DNA from: Fusarium oxysporum f. sp. lycopersici 4287
Taxonomy: Eukaryota; Ascomycota; Sordariomycetes; Hypocreales; Nectriaceae
Length of the DNA: 64,000 bases
Direction of reading: 5' to 3'
NCBI RefSeq assembly: GCF_000149955.1
Contig: NC_030986.1
Coordinates: forward strand, 3,715,879 to 3,779,878
In this document: piece after piece, positions 14,394 to 24,397 of the stretch
Position numbering within the stretch: the first letter of the stretch is position 1
Layout: each line of letters begins with the position of its first letter
Notes under the pieces: generated by a model
Told to the model about the DNA's origin: nothing
What the model saw: only the letters and a program-made list of their open reading frames with translations
The model's database searches: none
Translations under genes and position numbers: made by a program

Positions 14394-15191
14394 TCATTCC
14401 TCCTCCTCGGGATCAAGTACAACATCTTGTAGTTCATCATCATGCACCCAATCAATGCCACTACCAACTATTATACCACTGGCTACGCCTTTCATCACTC
14501 TCCATCTCTGTTTGCTTGCCTTGACGTCCGCCTCGAGTTCCTCCTGCTCTTGCATCATCTTTGAGTTCGGAGGCACTCTCTTCTTCAGCTTGACTTGTTC
14601 TGCTAACTCAAGCATCTCAGCCGCTGAAGTGACGTTCTCTCGAGACTTGCGCAGCGTATTACTTTGTACATTTGTCAACACGCTTAACACCTTGTTCGTT
14701 GCAGCGGCCTGTGTGGCAACTGATATGGAGGTATCGTCTCTACGCTCAATGTAGGTCAAGAGTTCACTGGTGAATGTTAGTTGATAGCACATACGCGTAC
14801 GAACAAATACACGGACCGCTCAACAAGAGCTGCTTCTGGGCCGCCATGAACGGCTCTGAGAATTGGGTTCGCCGTCATAACAGCCTCTGTTACTTCATTT
14901 CTCAGGATATACTGCGCTCTCGACTCCATCAGTTCTGATTGGGCTTTTTCTGTTTCTTCGGCGGCAAGGGATGAGGTTTCCTCTAAGAACTGTAAGCATA
15001 TACTGCGAGCTTATTTCTGAGAGAAACAGACCTGGCTGATGTGACTTCTGCGCGTTTATAATAGCGATTTCAAGTCGAAGCTCTTGTATTCGATCATATA
15101 GTTCGAGGATCTTGGCTTCATCTTCTGAGATGGGAAGATGGGACATTTCTTCATGCCCGTCCAACATCGGGACGTCATTTGAGTCTGCCAT
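14394..15191 (-). CDS. Inner-kinetochore protein CENP-H (CCAN subunit)
   Basis: Exons (descending) 15191-15032, 14982-14817 and 14766-14394 give 232 residues, all junctions in phase. The second exon uses the acceptor TTCTTAG rather than the ACAG just upstream, because only it keeps the frame. Features: an N-terminal helix EDEAKILELYDRIQELRLEIAI, then ESRAQYILRNEVTEAVMTANPILRAVHGG, a central coiled-coil region, and a C-terminal block RWRVMKGVASGIIVGSGIDW followed by an acidic end. I recognise this pattern from fungal proteins annotated as CENP-H (fission yeast Fta3), which with CENP-I/K/M links centromeric chromatin to the outer kinetochore. The family assignment is from memory of the pattern, not a search. 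It is divergent from ATG11. Confidence 0.7.
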
Positions 15192-15567
15192 AGTGATTCT
15201 GAGATTCGATATAGCTTTTCTACTGGAGTTCCTGCTGGGCCATGCCTTGTATCGCAAAACGCGTTGACCTTGACGACAAGCTTGTTACTGATTGTGGCTG
15301 GAACTGCGGCTTGGTAGGTGTGGCGTTCCCGCCAATTAAATGCTGCTTGTCACAAGGCACCGGTCACGGCGTCACGCTAAGACCAGGCTCCTATGGCCCA
15401 TGGATAATCGGTGGATCTTTCGTCACGCGAAGATATTACTATAACTCATTCAACACCAGGTGCCCATTATAGCTCTGGTGATCAGAAACCATATCTTTAC
15501 TGAAGTGCCCCCTTCTTTTCCGTCGGTCGCGCATTGCGGCAGTTTTTCCAATAGGAGATGTCTCGGG
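15192..15567. promoter_or_regulatory. Divergent promoter region CENP-H / ATG11
   Basis: 376 nt shared by two divergent start codons. It contains two direct copies of CGTCACGC at 15370-15377 and 15421-15428. No coding exon seen. Confidence 0.45.
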
Positions 15568-18500
15568 ATGGCTCTCCAGGTGTTGATAGCCCATACGGGC
15601 CTGCGGCTGGAGGTCGATACCGCACAGTTCTCCATGTAAGCCTCGTCAAGATGACAATGAGATGTTGGCAACTAACTCAGCTGTAGCCTCGATGATCTCA
15701 AGGCCTGGGTCTCCAGGAAAACCTCGATTCCACCACAGCATATTGTCGCCTTGACGCCTCATGGCCGTACCGTCAAATTCACAAGCCTACATACAGAGGT
15801 TGGTTACTCAGTAAGAGATATGCCTTTTCTGACCATAGCCCAGAAAGAGATGTTCATATACGATATCCGAATAAGTTCCCCAGGGAATGCGAACCTCATC
15901 ACCCCAGTCCCGGCTCCGAAGCGGTACGTCATCCCGAATGCGCCGAACACGATCGATGATGTACAGTCAATATCATCATGGCAAGAGCTATACAAGGAGC
16001 GTCGAAATTGGGCGATGCATTTGGTTGAGGACTGCGGACAGATGAACACAACAACTCTGGCGCTGTACAGCGAGATAGACGTTATCATCAAGTGCTTGGA
16101 TGCGGCTGTTGCGAATCTCGAAATCAGCATCAAGACCATAGAGCCCAAATACAACGACCTGAAGAAATGGGTAACGCCTGCACTGGAAGAGCACAGGACT
16201 CTGGTTGAAAATTGGGAGCAATATCTCGATCTCGCCAGAAATACCCCGATCTCGCCTTTGATGGTCAAGTTTATGACTCGACAGGAGACCAAGAAGTCGA
16301 ACCCAACTTTGGAAGACCTTATCGAACTCGATACCGCAAGGAAGGCGGGAAAACTTGCCCCGACAGCCCATCGAAGGTTCAGCGACAAGGCCAATCAACT
16401 CAACAACACGGCATCTCAGATGTATAGAAGCTTAGAATCGCTGATTGCCGACTTCGAGAAGCTCATGAGCCGATCTGCTCTTGGCCACAGCACAGATTCC
16501 GCACAGCTCCTTGAAGATATCGAGGCAGTAGTGAAGCAGATGGACTCCGACTACCGGGCAGCACTTGGATATGGCAATACGCAACGAGATGTAGCGCAAG
16601 CTTCCAAAACGGCTTCAGTGCACACCGAACACTTGGTACCAACGCTGAAAAAGCGAGTCAAAGAGATGGATGAGCTACTTCACTATGCAACAGACGCGCG
16701 AAATTCTATTGCTTCGGAATCAGCGAAATTCATGCGTTACGTTACGGAAATAACATCTCTTCATAACAACGTCAAAAGTCAAATCAACGTATTGAATCAG
16801 TCGGTAGATGACATGACGACATTTGATTATCTTCGTCTCATACACCAGCTGCCTTATATGTACGCAGCTTTCGTCTCAGAAGCAGTTCGACGACGCGAAT
16901 GGGTTGATAAAGTCAAGACGGACTCGTCTACTCTAGCAAACGAGATGGCATTGTTTCAGGATGAAGAGTCCAAGCGACGGCGGAAGTGGCAAAAAATGAT
17001 TGGCAGCATGTATGGTCCAGATCTGGACACAAATGTCATGGGCCTGGAGGTCAATTTGCTTGGGGAAGACAAACCATGGCCAGCTTTGACCAAAGACGAC
17101 TTAACAGATTTCGTGCAGTTGTTGCAAGAGCAACCTGTTGATCAGAGTGTATTGGATGATGTGTTGAAGCTTGTACAAGAGCTTGACAATCCAACAAAGC
17201 AGCAATCCAAACGACTTAAGGCGTTCAAGAACGGAAGTATTCATGAAGTGGCCCTTGGCAGGAGTGGTCTCATGATTCGAGGCGATGATGATTTACTACA
17301 GTCACTCCAGGAGGATAAAGGTAAATTAGAAAACAAATTGAAGACGGCCGAGAGCCGAGTCCGCCGTCTAGAGGATTTGCTTCATCGACAGAGCCAAGCC
17401 AGCCGCCCTGGAAATCTCTTCCAGCCTCAGGGTCCCCAGCAACGCGAGAGAGGCAACTCTGGATCATCTATCAGATCGAGCCGCTTTGATGACCGTAGAC
17501 GCTCTTCGGACGGCATCGACCCATTGATGCGGCGTATCACTCAGCTGGAAAACGAACTGCGAGAAGAGAAACAGCGGTCTAGTCGACTCCAGCAAGAACT
17601 CACAGCGCAATCGGATCATCATGAGAACATCAAAGGTCAGCACGAAGACTTGAAGGGCCAGCATGAAGACTTGAAAGGTCAGATTGCGGAAGTTAACACT
17701 ACCAAACAAGATCTACTCGAGAATATGGAGGCCCTCGAACGCGAATTCGTCGAAGAGCGCAAGAACTTAGAGAATGAAATCAAGACTCTCAGAGCACGGT
17801 TGGAGGATACTGAAGACGAAATCGAACAGTTCGACGAATCAAGGCAGCACGAGAAAGCCGGATATGTTGTACGAGTGGAGGAGCTAGAGGCCGAGTTGGA
17901 GCAAATCAACAAGCAGCGACAAGATGATGCCCTCAAAGCGCAAGGGCAAGTCGAGTTCCTTCGCAAGGAAACCCGAATTCAAAGAGAACAACAAGAGGCC
18001 CTTGAACAACAAGTTCAGTCTGCACAAGAGGAAACCCAGGACGTCTCGAGAAAATTGAGTGTTGCTGAGGAGGCTCTAGGTGATCATTGGCAGGCCCTGA
18101 AAAGACTGTTTACTGAGCTGCTGCCCGAGGCTGCTGTCCCAGACAACTTTGTAGATCTTTCAGATGTGCTACTTACGCAAGCCGGAACGCTCGTTGAGAA
18201 GTCCCGAAACTCGGAGGCAGACATTGATTTACTAAAAACTAAGGCTGAACACTTCACGGCAACCATTGCGGAACTCCGGGAACAGCTTGCTGAGAAGGAT
18301 GCTAAACTATCCGAAGGCGAAATGAAAGCGGTTCATTTGCGTGAGAACTTGGCTGAGGAGAAAGCAAAGGTGATCGCACTTGAACAAGAGCTCGCAGATG
18401 GTAGAGAGCAACTTACCGAGTTGCGTGCCAAGCTCAGTGATGGCGAAACTGGGCCCGAAGCTCTGCAGACAAGGCTGGAAGAAGAAGAGAAAAAGGTCAT

Positions 18501-20020
18501 GGCCTTGACCGAAGAAGTGGCCTCCAAACAGTCCCACGTCGGTAGTCTGGAGGAAGAGCTTCGCATGTTCCAAGAGAAAGCCGAGTCCCTCCAGGGCAAG
18601 ATGTCTAACTTGAACAGCCAGTATGAGCACCGAGACGAGAAGACTAAGGATCTTACACAGCGCCTCTACTCTCAAAACGATCGTATGTGCCGGCTGTTGG
18701 AGCGCGTAGGATTTGCCATTACCAGGAAAGATGGAGATATGACCGTTACTAAGATTCCACGATCCGAAAGAAATGCTCAGAACCCCAACGACTCCTCTGA
18801 CCCTGGTTCGTCCCTACGCAAGTCAGGAACTCTAAGTCGTGTCTTGGGCGATAGCACTGATCTCGAACTCCTATACTGGCTTAACAACTCAGACTTGCAG
18901 GCCGAAAATGAGAAATACGAAGCTTTCATGAACAAGATTGGCAACTTTGACATGGAGCTTTTCTCCGAGACTGTATATCGCAGGATCAAGGAAGTAGAGC
19001 ACATGGCTCGTAAGTGGCAGAGGGAAGCCCGATCCTACAGGGAGAAGGCACACCTTCTGCAAAAGGATTCGCACGAGAAAATTGCGTTCAAGCACTTTAA
19101 GGAGGGCGATCTGGCTTTGTTTCTCCCTACGCGCAATCAGCAAGCCGGTGCGTGGGCCGCTTTCAATGTGGGCTTCCCACATTACTTCCTGCGCGAGCAA
19201 GATGCCCATCGCTTGCGTCACCGAGAATGGCTTGTTGCCCGTATCTCACGGATCCAAGAGCGTGTCGTCGACCTTTCAAAGAGTCTCCAGCCGAGCAGCG
19301 AGACAGATTCGATCAACGATGAGGAGAACGATAATCCCTTCCAGTTGTCGGATGGTTTACGCTGGTATCTGATCGATGCTTTCGAAGACAAACCTGGCGC
19401 CCCCTCGACGCCTGGAATGGGCAAGTCAACTGTTGCGGCTAATACCGTGGAAGCGACAGCCAACATTCACACTCATGCTACGGGTGGAAAGGGTAAGAGT
19501 CGGGATAGCGTCACTAGTATTGAAGGTATTAACAAGACTTTATCGAAGAGTCTTGAGAGTAGGCGTAGCAGTACCGGCTCCAAGAAAGCCCTGCCGTTTC
19601 AGCTTGGAGGCACGGCTTTGTTAAAGAATAGTGCTTTGGCTAGCGAGACCAACTCACTCCGAGCGCATCCCACCGACACACCATCCGGCACAAGCCCTAC
19701 GCACGGGGGACTTCTCACGGCAGCCAATGCGAGCCTAGCACAGAAGGCTCTGGCAGAAGGGCAAAAGAGCGAGCAAACAGAGAGTCCGAGCAAGTCTCCT
19801 TCGGGCGAGTCATCAAACCAAGGCGGCAGCGCCAAAGCGGACGAGGTACGAAACGTCGACACCCTTCTTGGACCATAATGATGGGTTGCTGACGGCCAGT
19901 TAGCAGCCTCGGAACGCTGTGCAACGGGAGGATTCGGCTGAAAGTCCGACGAAAAAGTCGGTTGTGTGGGATTCTCTGTGGAGTGTTGACTATAATTATG
20001 AGAGTGCAGGTAGAAAGTAG
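15568..20020 (+). CDS. ATG11: Autophagy-related scaffold protein Atg11
   Basis: Scaffold for selective autophagy: it binds cargo receptors and recruits the Atg1 kinase complex. Exons 15568-15635, 15681-19845 and 19907-20020 give 1448 residues. Exon 1 encodes the ubiquitin-like start MALQVLIAHTGLRLEVDTAQ. The long exon holds LKAWVSRKTSIPPQHIVAL and TPHGRTVKF, an Atg17-like helical region, a coiled coil at roughly residues 560-1060, and the C-terminal claw domain from about 1157 (FKHFKEGDLALFLPTRN ... AWAAFNVGFPHYFL). A low-complexity Ser/Gly/Thr tail follows. The long open frame continues to a stop at 19878, but a 61 nt intron (19846-19906, donor GTACGA, acceptor TTAGCAG) leads to a last exon encoding the conserved end VVWDSLWSVDY; I therefore place the stop at 20018-20020. 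Two acceptors six bases apart (15680, 15686) are both in frame. Confidence 0.93.
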
Positions 20021-20769
20021 TTGAAGTCGGTTACTCGTGTATGTGCTCGTACAGGGCCAACTTTTCTTGCATTTAGGAAGTCTTTACTCTGGGAAAGGAT
20101 GGGTGCTATTACTTGTTTGGCGCACGAGCAGTATGTGTAAAGAAAGGGAATAGAGTTCAGGAGCCTTTCGGATGGATAGCTAGGATGGGAAATGGAGATT
20201 TGTTTACGGATTACAGGGTGAGACGAGAAGGAGAAGGCCAAGATTCCCTTCTGTGATATCTTTCAATTTACTACATTAGACTCACGCGCCTGTCACATAA
20301 TGTTCACGTTTTATTTAGGGTTGGCAAAAGGTGTCTGGGGGAGGCAAGAAAACCTCTAATTCCTATACTAAGTGGCAAAGAGATATAGGTAAATTTTGTA
20401 TAAGCTCTAGCAAATTCACAATGGACTAGTTGGCCTTTAGACTAGTCTTTCGGCACTTGATCCCTGGTCAGAAGTTTTCTTCTAGTCAGGAGGCTATATA
20501 TCTTGCTTTATCAAGTTATCTGCACAAAAGCAACTACCTAGCCAACTAAAGTCTGTTTAACAGATCAAAATCAAATAGATAAGGGGGTGTTCGCAAGATC
20601 TCTGGGTTCTTGGCAGGGGCATCTGGGGACTATGGTTAGGCGTCAAGGCCTGATAGGGGAGACAATGAGGTCGGGGCAATGGACACGAGATGTATCCGAG
20701 AAATCATCATCGGCGGTCTCGGCTGGGGCGTCATCGTCTTGGATGGAAAAGATGGAATCTTCAGGACCA
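20021..20769. other. Convergent intergenic region
   Basis: 3' flanks of ATG11 and the broken F-box-type gene. A/T-rich from about 20.25 to 20.58 kb. No coding exon seen. Confidence 0.5.
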
Positions 20770-22086
20770 TTACAGCTCTGTCTCTGATTCATACTGCATC
20801 ACAGAATGGACCTGGCTGCCGGGCTGAAGACACTCCTTCAACCAATAGATATATGTTGGGAATCCAACTAGTTCGTCATCACTATCATCATCATCACCTT
20901 CGTCACTTTCGTCGCTGTCTTCGAAATGGCTTTTGACGACAGTGCTTGGGACATACTCCTGGTTCTCGAGGGTTTTAATCCAAAAGTCCTTGCCTAACTT
21001 ACAGTAATCCTGTCTCACCGGAAGGCCAAGAACAACAAGTGTCTTGAGCTTCAGATGGCTTCCCATCTTAACACAGAAGGACTTGAGTTCCGCGTTGGGA
21101 CCATCGGTCTAAGGTCCTGAGAGATCAAGACAAAGGCTCTCGAGGCCAGTCATGAGGGACCAGTCCAGCTGAAGAAGAGCCAGACGATCCGCATCTCGTC
21201 TGTGAAACAAGGCGTGATGGAATGCGACGTGCATATTGGCATCGAGTCTATCAGGGACATGAGAGATGAGGTACTCATGCTCTTCCATTTCATCGGGTAG
21301 TTCGTCCTTTACCATCCAGGGAGAAGAACAAATCATGATGTGGCCTCGTCGTTGGCACTCGAGACGATTATCGTTTGCATGCAGCTTCTTGACATAGGCA
21401 ATACGGTTAGGACTGTCAATTCCACCGTAAACGTCAACGGCGAAGGGAAGATCATCCATGATATCGCCGGTGAGAACAAGAAGATGTCCAGTGTCACAGC
21501 GAAATGCTTCGAGGTCCGGATGTGGGTTGTTGTGTCGACTCCAGAGGGCTCGCATTGGCTCGACAAGATCGGGATTGAGATATCTATCATAAACATGAAG
21601 TTGATGAAGCACTCGATTCTTTTCGAGAGCTAGCTTCCAGCTCAGGTTTGCGGGCGTCAAAAAGTCGATCTCACCGTCGATGACAGGTGCCTTGTAGATA
21701 CATTTGTGTTGGAGGGTGATACTTTCGATCTGCCCCTGTCCAAACACCCCATCACAATCCGTATGACCTCGAGTGTAGATGAGGGTGTAATAGTCACTGA
21801 AGTCTTCACCGCAGACAGATCCACCATGGGTGAGTAAGTGAATCTAGCTCTTACTCTTTTGGGTGATCTCGGTGAGGATTTTCATAATGGTCTCCTTAGG
21901 GAGTGTAGGGAAATTTAGTATGCTGGGGGCATCCTGAGTGTTAGTCAGAGCACTCATGATTGCGTTTGTAGGATGATTCGTCGATACAGTAGTGTGATAA
22001 GTGCCAGTTTGGTCTGGAGAAGAGACTGGTGATGGTGGTGAGAAAGGTTTGAGTTTGAAATTGGGGTAAAGAACCGGCAAGGTCAC
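20770..22086 (-). pseudogene. F-box-type protein gene interrupted by two in-frame TAG codons
   Basis: One continuous frame of 439 codons runs from an ATG at 22086 (or the likelier one at 21957, MSALTNTQDA) to the stop at 20770, broken only by TAG at 21844-21846 and TAG at 21109-21111. Both sides of each stop look coding. Before the first is an F-box-like start (LNFPTLPKETIMKILTEI). Between them is a long protein-like segment (DDLPFAVDVYGGID, SWKLALEKNRVLHQLHVYDRY, MTGLESLCLDLSG). After the second are LKLKTLVVLGLPV and a very acidic stretch (DSDESDEGDDDDSDDE). I recall LESL.LDL ... LK.LVILGL blocks in Fusarium F-box-type hypothetical proteins. The first stop could be removed by a 51 nt GTAAGA..GAAG intron; the second has no convincing intron. 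Both would be single C-to-T or G-to-A changes from CAG or TGG. The gene is probably non-functional or an allele with premature stops. Confidence 0.6.
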
Positions 22087-22430
22087 TATCTGATTGATAC
22101 ATGATTGTTCACGTGTTCATGGAGTTGTGCCAGTGTCGTGTACTATGTCGCTACCACTGTGATCGAAGAAGGGTAACTGTTCAACTGCTCAGTCCAGGCT
22201 AAATACCTTATGATTCAGTCTGTCGCGCAAAGCACCTGACGGTGTAAGTGAGGTTGTCATAGATGCCGGCTTCTGATTGGCGTTCGTGAAGTCGAGCTTA
22301 TCTGGGGTCATGATGAGAGATAAGGCACATGTAAACCATTAAGTTGAGCTCCGAATTGTAAGTCTGTTCAGTAATTAACTTCTTCCCATATTCAACATAT
22401 AAGTTTAACCACATTCATCAATCGGCAGTC
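22087..22430. promoter_or_regulatory. Divergent region between two F-box-type genes
   Basis: 344 nt separating the start codons of the broken and the intact gene. No coding exon seen. Presumed promoters for both. Confidence 0.4.
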
Positions 22431-23426
22431 ATGTCTTTAGAGATGCACCAAGGTTTGCAGCGCTCATTACCTCCCGAACTACTCTATCACATTATAGAGG
22501 CTGTCTTACCTTCGAATCCACTGGCATTAATCCCAGCGTCACATATTTCGACAAAGACATTACTTTCTCTGACACTGGTTTCACGCGATACATACAAGTT
22601 AGCTAGTCGGCTGCTTCGAGAGCGATGCCTCTACATTGATACTAGTCGACGCCTTGCGCAGCTGTTGCTCTGTCTTCCTCACTCTGTACCAAGCCTCCCG
22701 TCTATATTGCCACTGCGGAATATCACATCGCTCTATCTAGCCCCATTTAAAGACAAGTTGGACGACCAACCCACAGCAGCTTGGGTGCGGGAGCTATTCT
22801 GCGAAATATGCGGTACACTGCGAAGGCTGATTGTCCACATGCCATTCCAGAGTTTGGATCCACTGGATGACCACTTGAATGTCAGGAGGACTCTTCGCGA
22901 GGGGTTCGAACGGCTTGATAAACTAGAGGAATTTGTCTGCCTTGGCGATTACCCGGCACTGAGCCTTCAAGATGCTCCTACTGATGTCTGGGGTCTATGG
23001 CCGGATCTCAAACGCCTTACAATATTTGGGGCACCACTTGATAATCATTGGCTATGGTGGTACATCGCGACGCAGCAGCAGCTTGAGCATGTCATCCTCG
23101 CTCGATCAGTGAATGTCGAGGCAGCCAACATCAAGGAGGAGTATTTTCACAAATTACCACGAGATGACATGCGGTTGGACCGGGATATCAAAATTACCCT
23201 TCTAGACGCGGCTTTTGTGTGGAGGGGCGTCAAGACATCACGTTGGAAGGAATTCGATCCGAAGGAACGGATGACAGTTGAGCTGTATGATGTGCCAACA
23301 TCGTTCTACGGCGATGAGATGCCCAGGGAGCTTGTGACGACATGGGTGAGACGAGGTGCCTTGAATGGGAGTTTATGGGATTGGGAGGGTGAAATTGTGA
23401 AGGAGACTGCGACCGATGCTACTTGA
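22431..23426 (+). CDS. F-box-domain protein, unknown substrate
   Basis: Intronless, 331 residues. The N-terminus carries an F-box-like segment: LPPELLYHIIEAVLPSNPLAL, then TLLSLTLVSRDTYKLASRLLRERCLYIDTSRRL. F-box proteins usually bind Skp1 and bring substrates to an SCF ubiquitin ligase. The rest alternates Leu-rich segments (NITSLYLAPF, GTLRRLIVHM, WPDLKRLTIFGAPL, LEHVILARS) that may form degenerate leucine-rich repeats, a pattern common in large fungal F-box families. It ends in an acidic/Trp stretch (GSLWDWEGEIV). It is divergent from the interrupted F-box-type gene, but the two proteins are not close copies by eye. No specific partner can be named. Confidence 0.82.
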   Translation: MSLEMHQGLQRSLPPELLYHIIEAVLPSNPLALIPASHISTKTLLSLTLVSRDTYKLASRLLRERCLYIDTSRRLAQLLLCLPHSVPSLPSILPLRNITSLYLAPFKDKLDDQPTAAWVRELFCEICGTLRRLIVHMPFQSLDPLDDHLNVRRTLREGFERLDKLEEFVCLGDYPALSLQDAPTDVWGLWPDLKRLTIFGAPLDNHWLWWYIATQQQLEHVILARSVNVEAANIKEEYFHKLPRDDMRLDRDIKITLLDAAFVWRGVKTSRWKEFDPKERMTVELYDVPTSFYGDEMPRELVTTWVRRGALNGSLWDWEGEIVKETATDAT

Positions 23427-24397
23427 TGTATTCGTTCTTCGATACCCGGTTTTTCCATCATCATATTGACGATATAGTAAGTCTTTGTTTCCGTTCATTC
23501 TCATGTTAATCAGCCTTCATCTTGATTCGACTGTCATAGTTGGACCACCTGAGCGGATGAACACATCACAAGTTGAAGAACATTCAGAAAATACCTATTC
23601 GAGCTCGGTAGATAATTAAATCCGAACTCCAAGTCAAGTTTATCCAGCTGAAAACAAACCCCGCAAAGTCCAAACCAATCGTCTACGGATGCATCGGAAA
23701 CGCAGCTCAAACATCCATCAATTGTGAGGCTCCCGGGTAGCTTATACAGCCTCAAGGGTATCAAAAATGGTGGTCAGCAGCTCAAAAGATTGGGGGTTCA
23801 GAGCCAAATCCCACCGAAAGCTGTCCCCAATGCCCTGTCTAGCCTCTCCCCAGGCGGGGTTATGGGCATGTTCAGTGGGGTGTCTACCCTGTTCACCTGC
23901 CCGAATGGGGTAGAAATTTTCGAGGTGGAGCACGCTCCGGCTTCGCTTTCTTCCAGAAAACCCGCCATCGCAACGCCAAAAATCCCCGTGTTTCCCCCGG
24001 CCGTTGAGTCTGCGGTTAGCGGATGTGGATTGTTTCTCCATAAGCTTTCCTAACGCTGAAGAGAACAGACCATCTCGGTTTCTGTTACATACTCGCTCTC
24101 CGTGCGCTCTTTCGAAGTCTCACGATCCGAAAAACTCCAGATTTTGTTCCTCCACTGCCATGTCGCCCTGCGGCAAAAACTTACACGCTACCACCGAGAG
24201 CTAATAAGTTCCCGATCAGAAAGAGAAAAGCCTCTGTCGCGAAATCGCCGCCCACACAAAGACATGCTCGCAAGCCACGCCCTGTTGTGACCGTTTGACC
24301 GTTTGATCTGTCCGACACGAGCGTATCCCTCATCGTTCCTCTCCCCCCGGATTCTCAATCCCGACCCTTCCGAACCCTTTGTCGGCCACTGTTGAAA
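23427..24397. other. Intergenic, upstream of the deubiquitinase gene
   Basis: Non-coding by eye. About 23.79-24.01 kb is more G/C-rich than its flanks and holds overlapping short frames on both strands without motifs. Confidence 0.5.

Noticed and set aside
23742..24041. Overlapping frames of about 100 codons on both strands upstream of the deubiquitinase
   Set aside because: No family resemblance. The local G/C bias explains the open frames.
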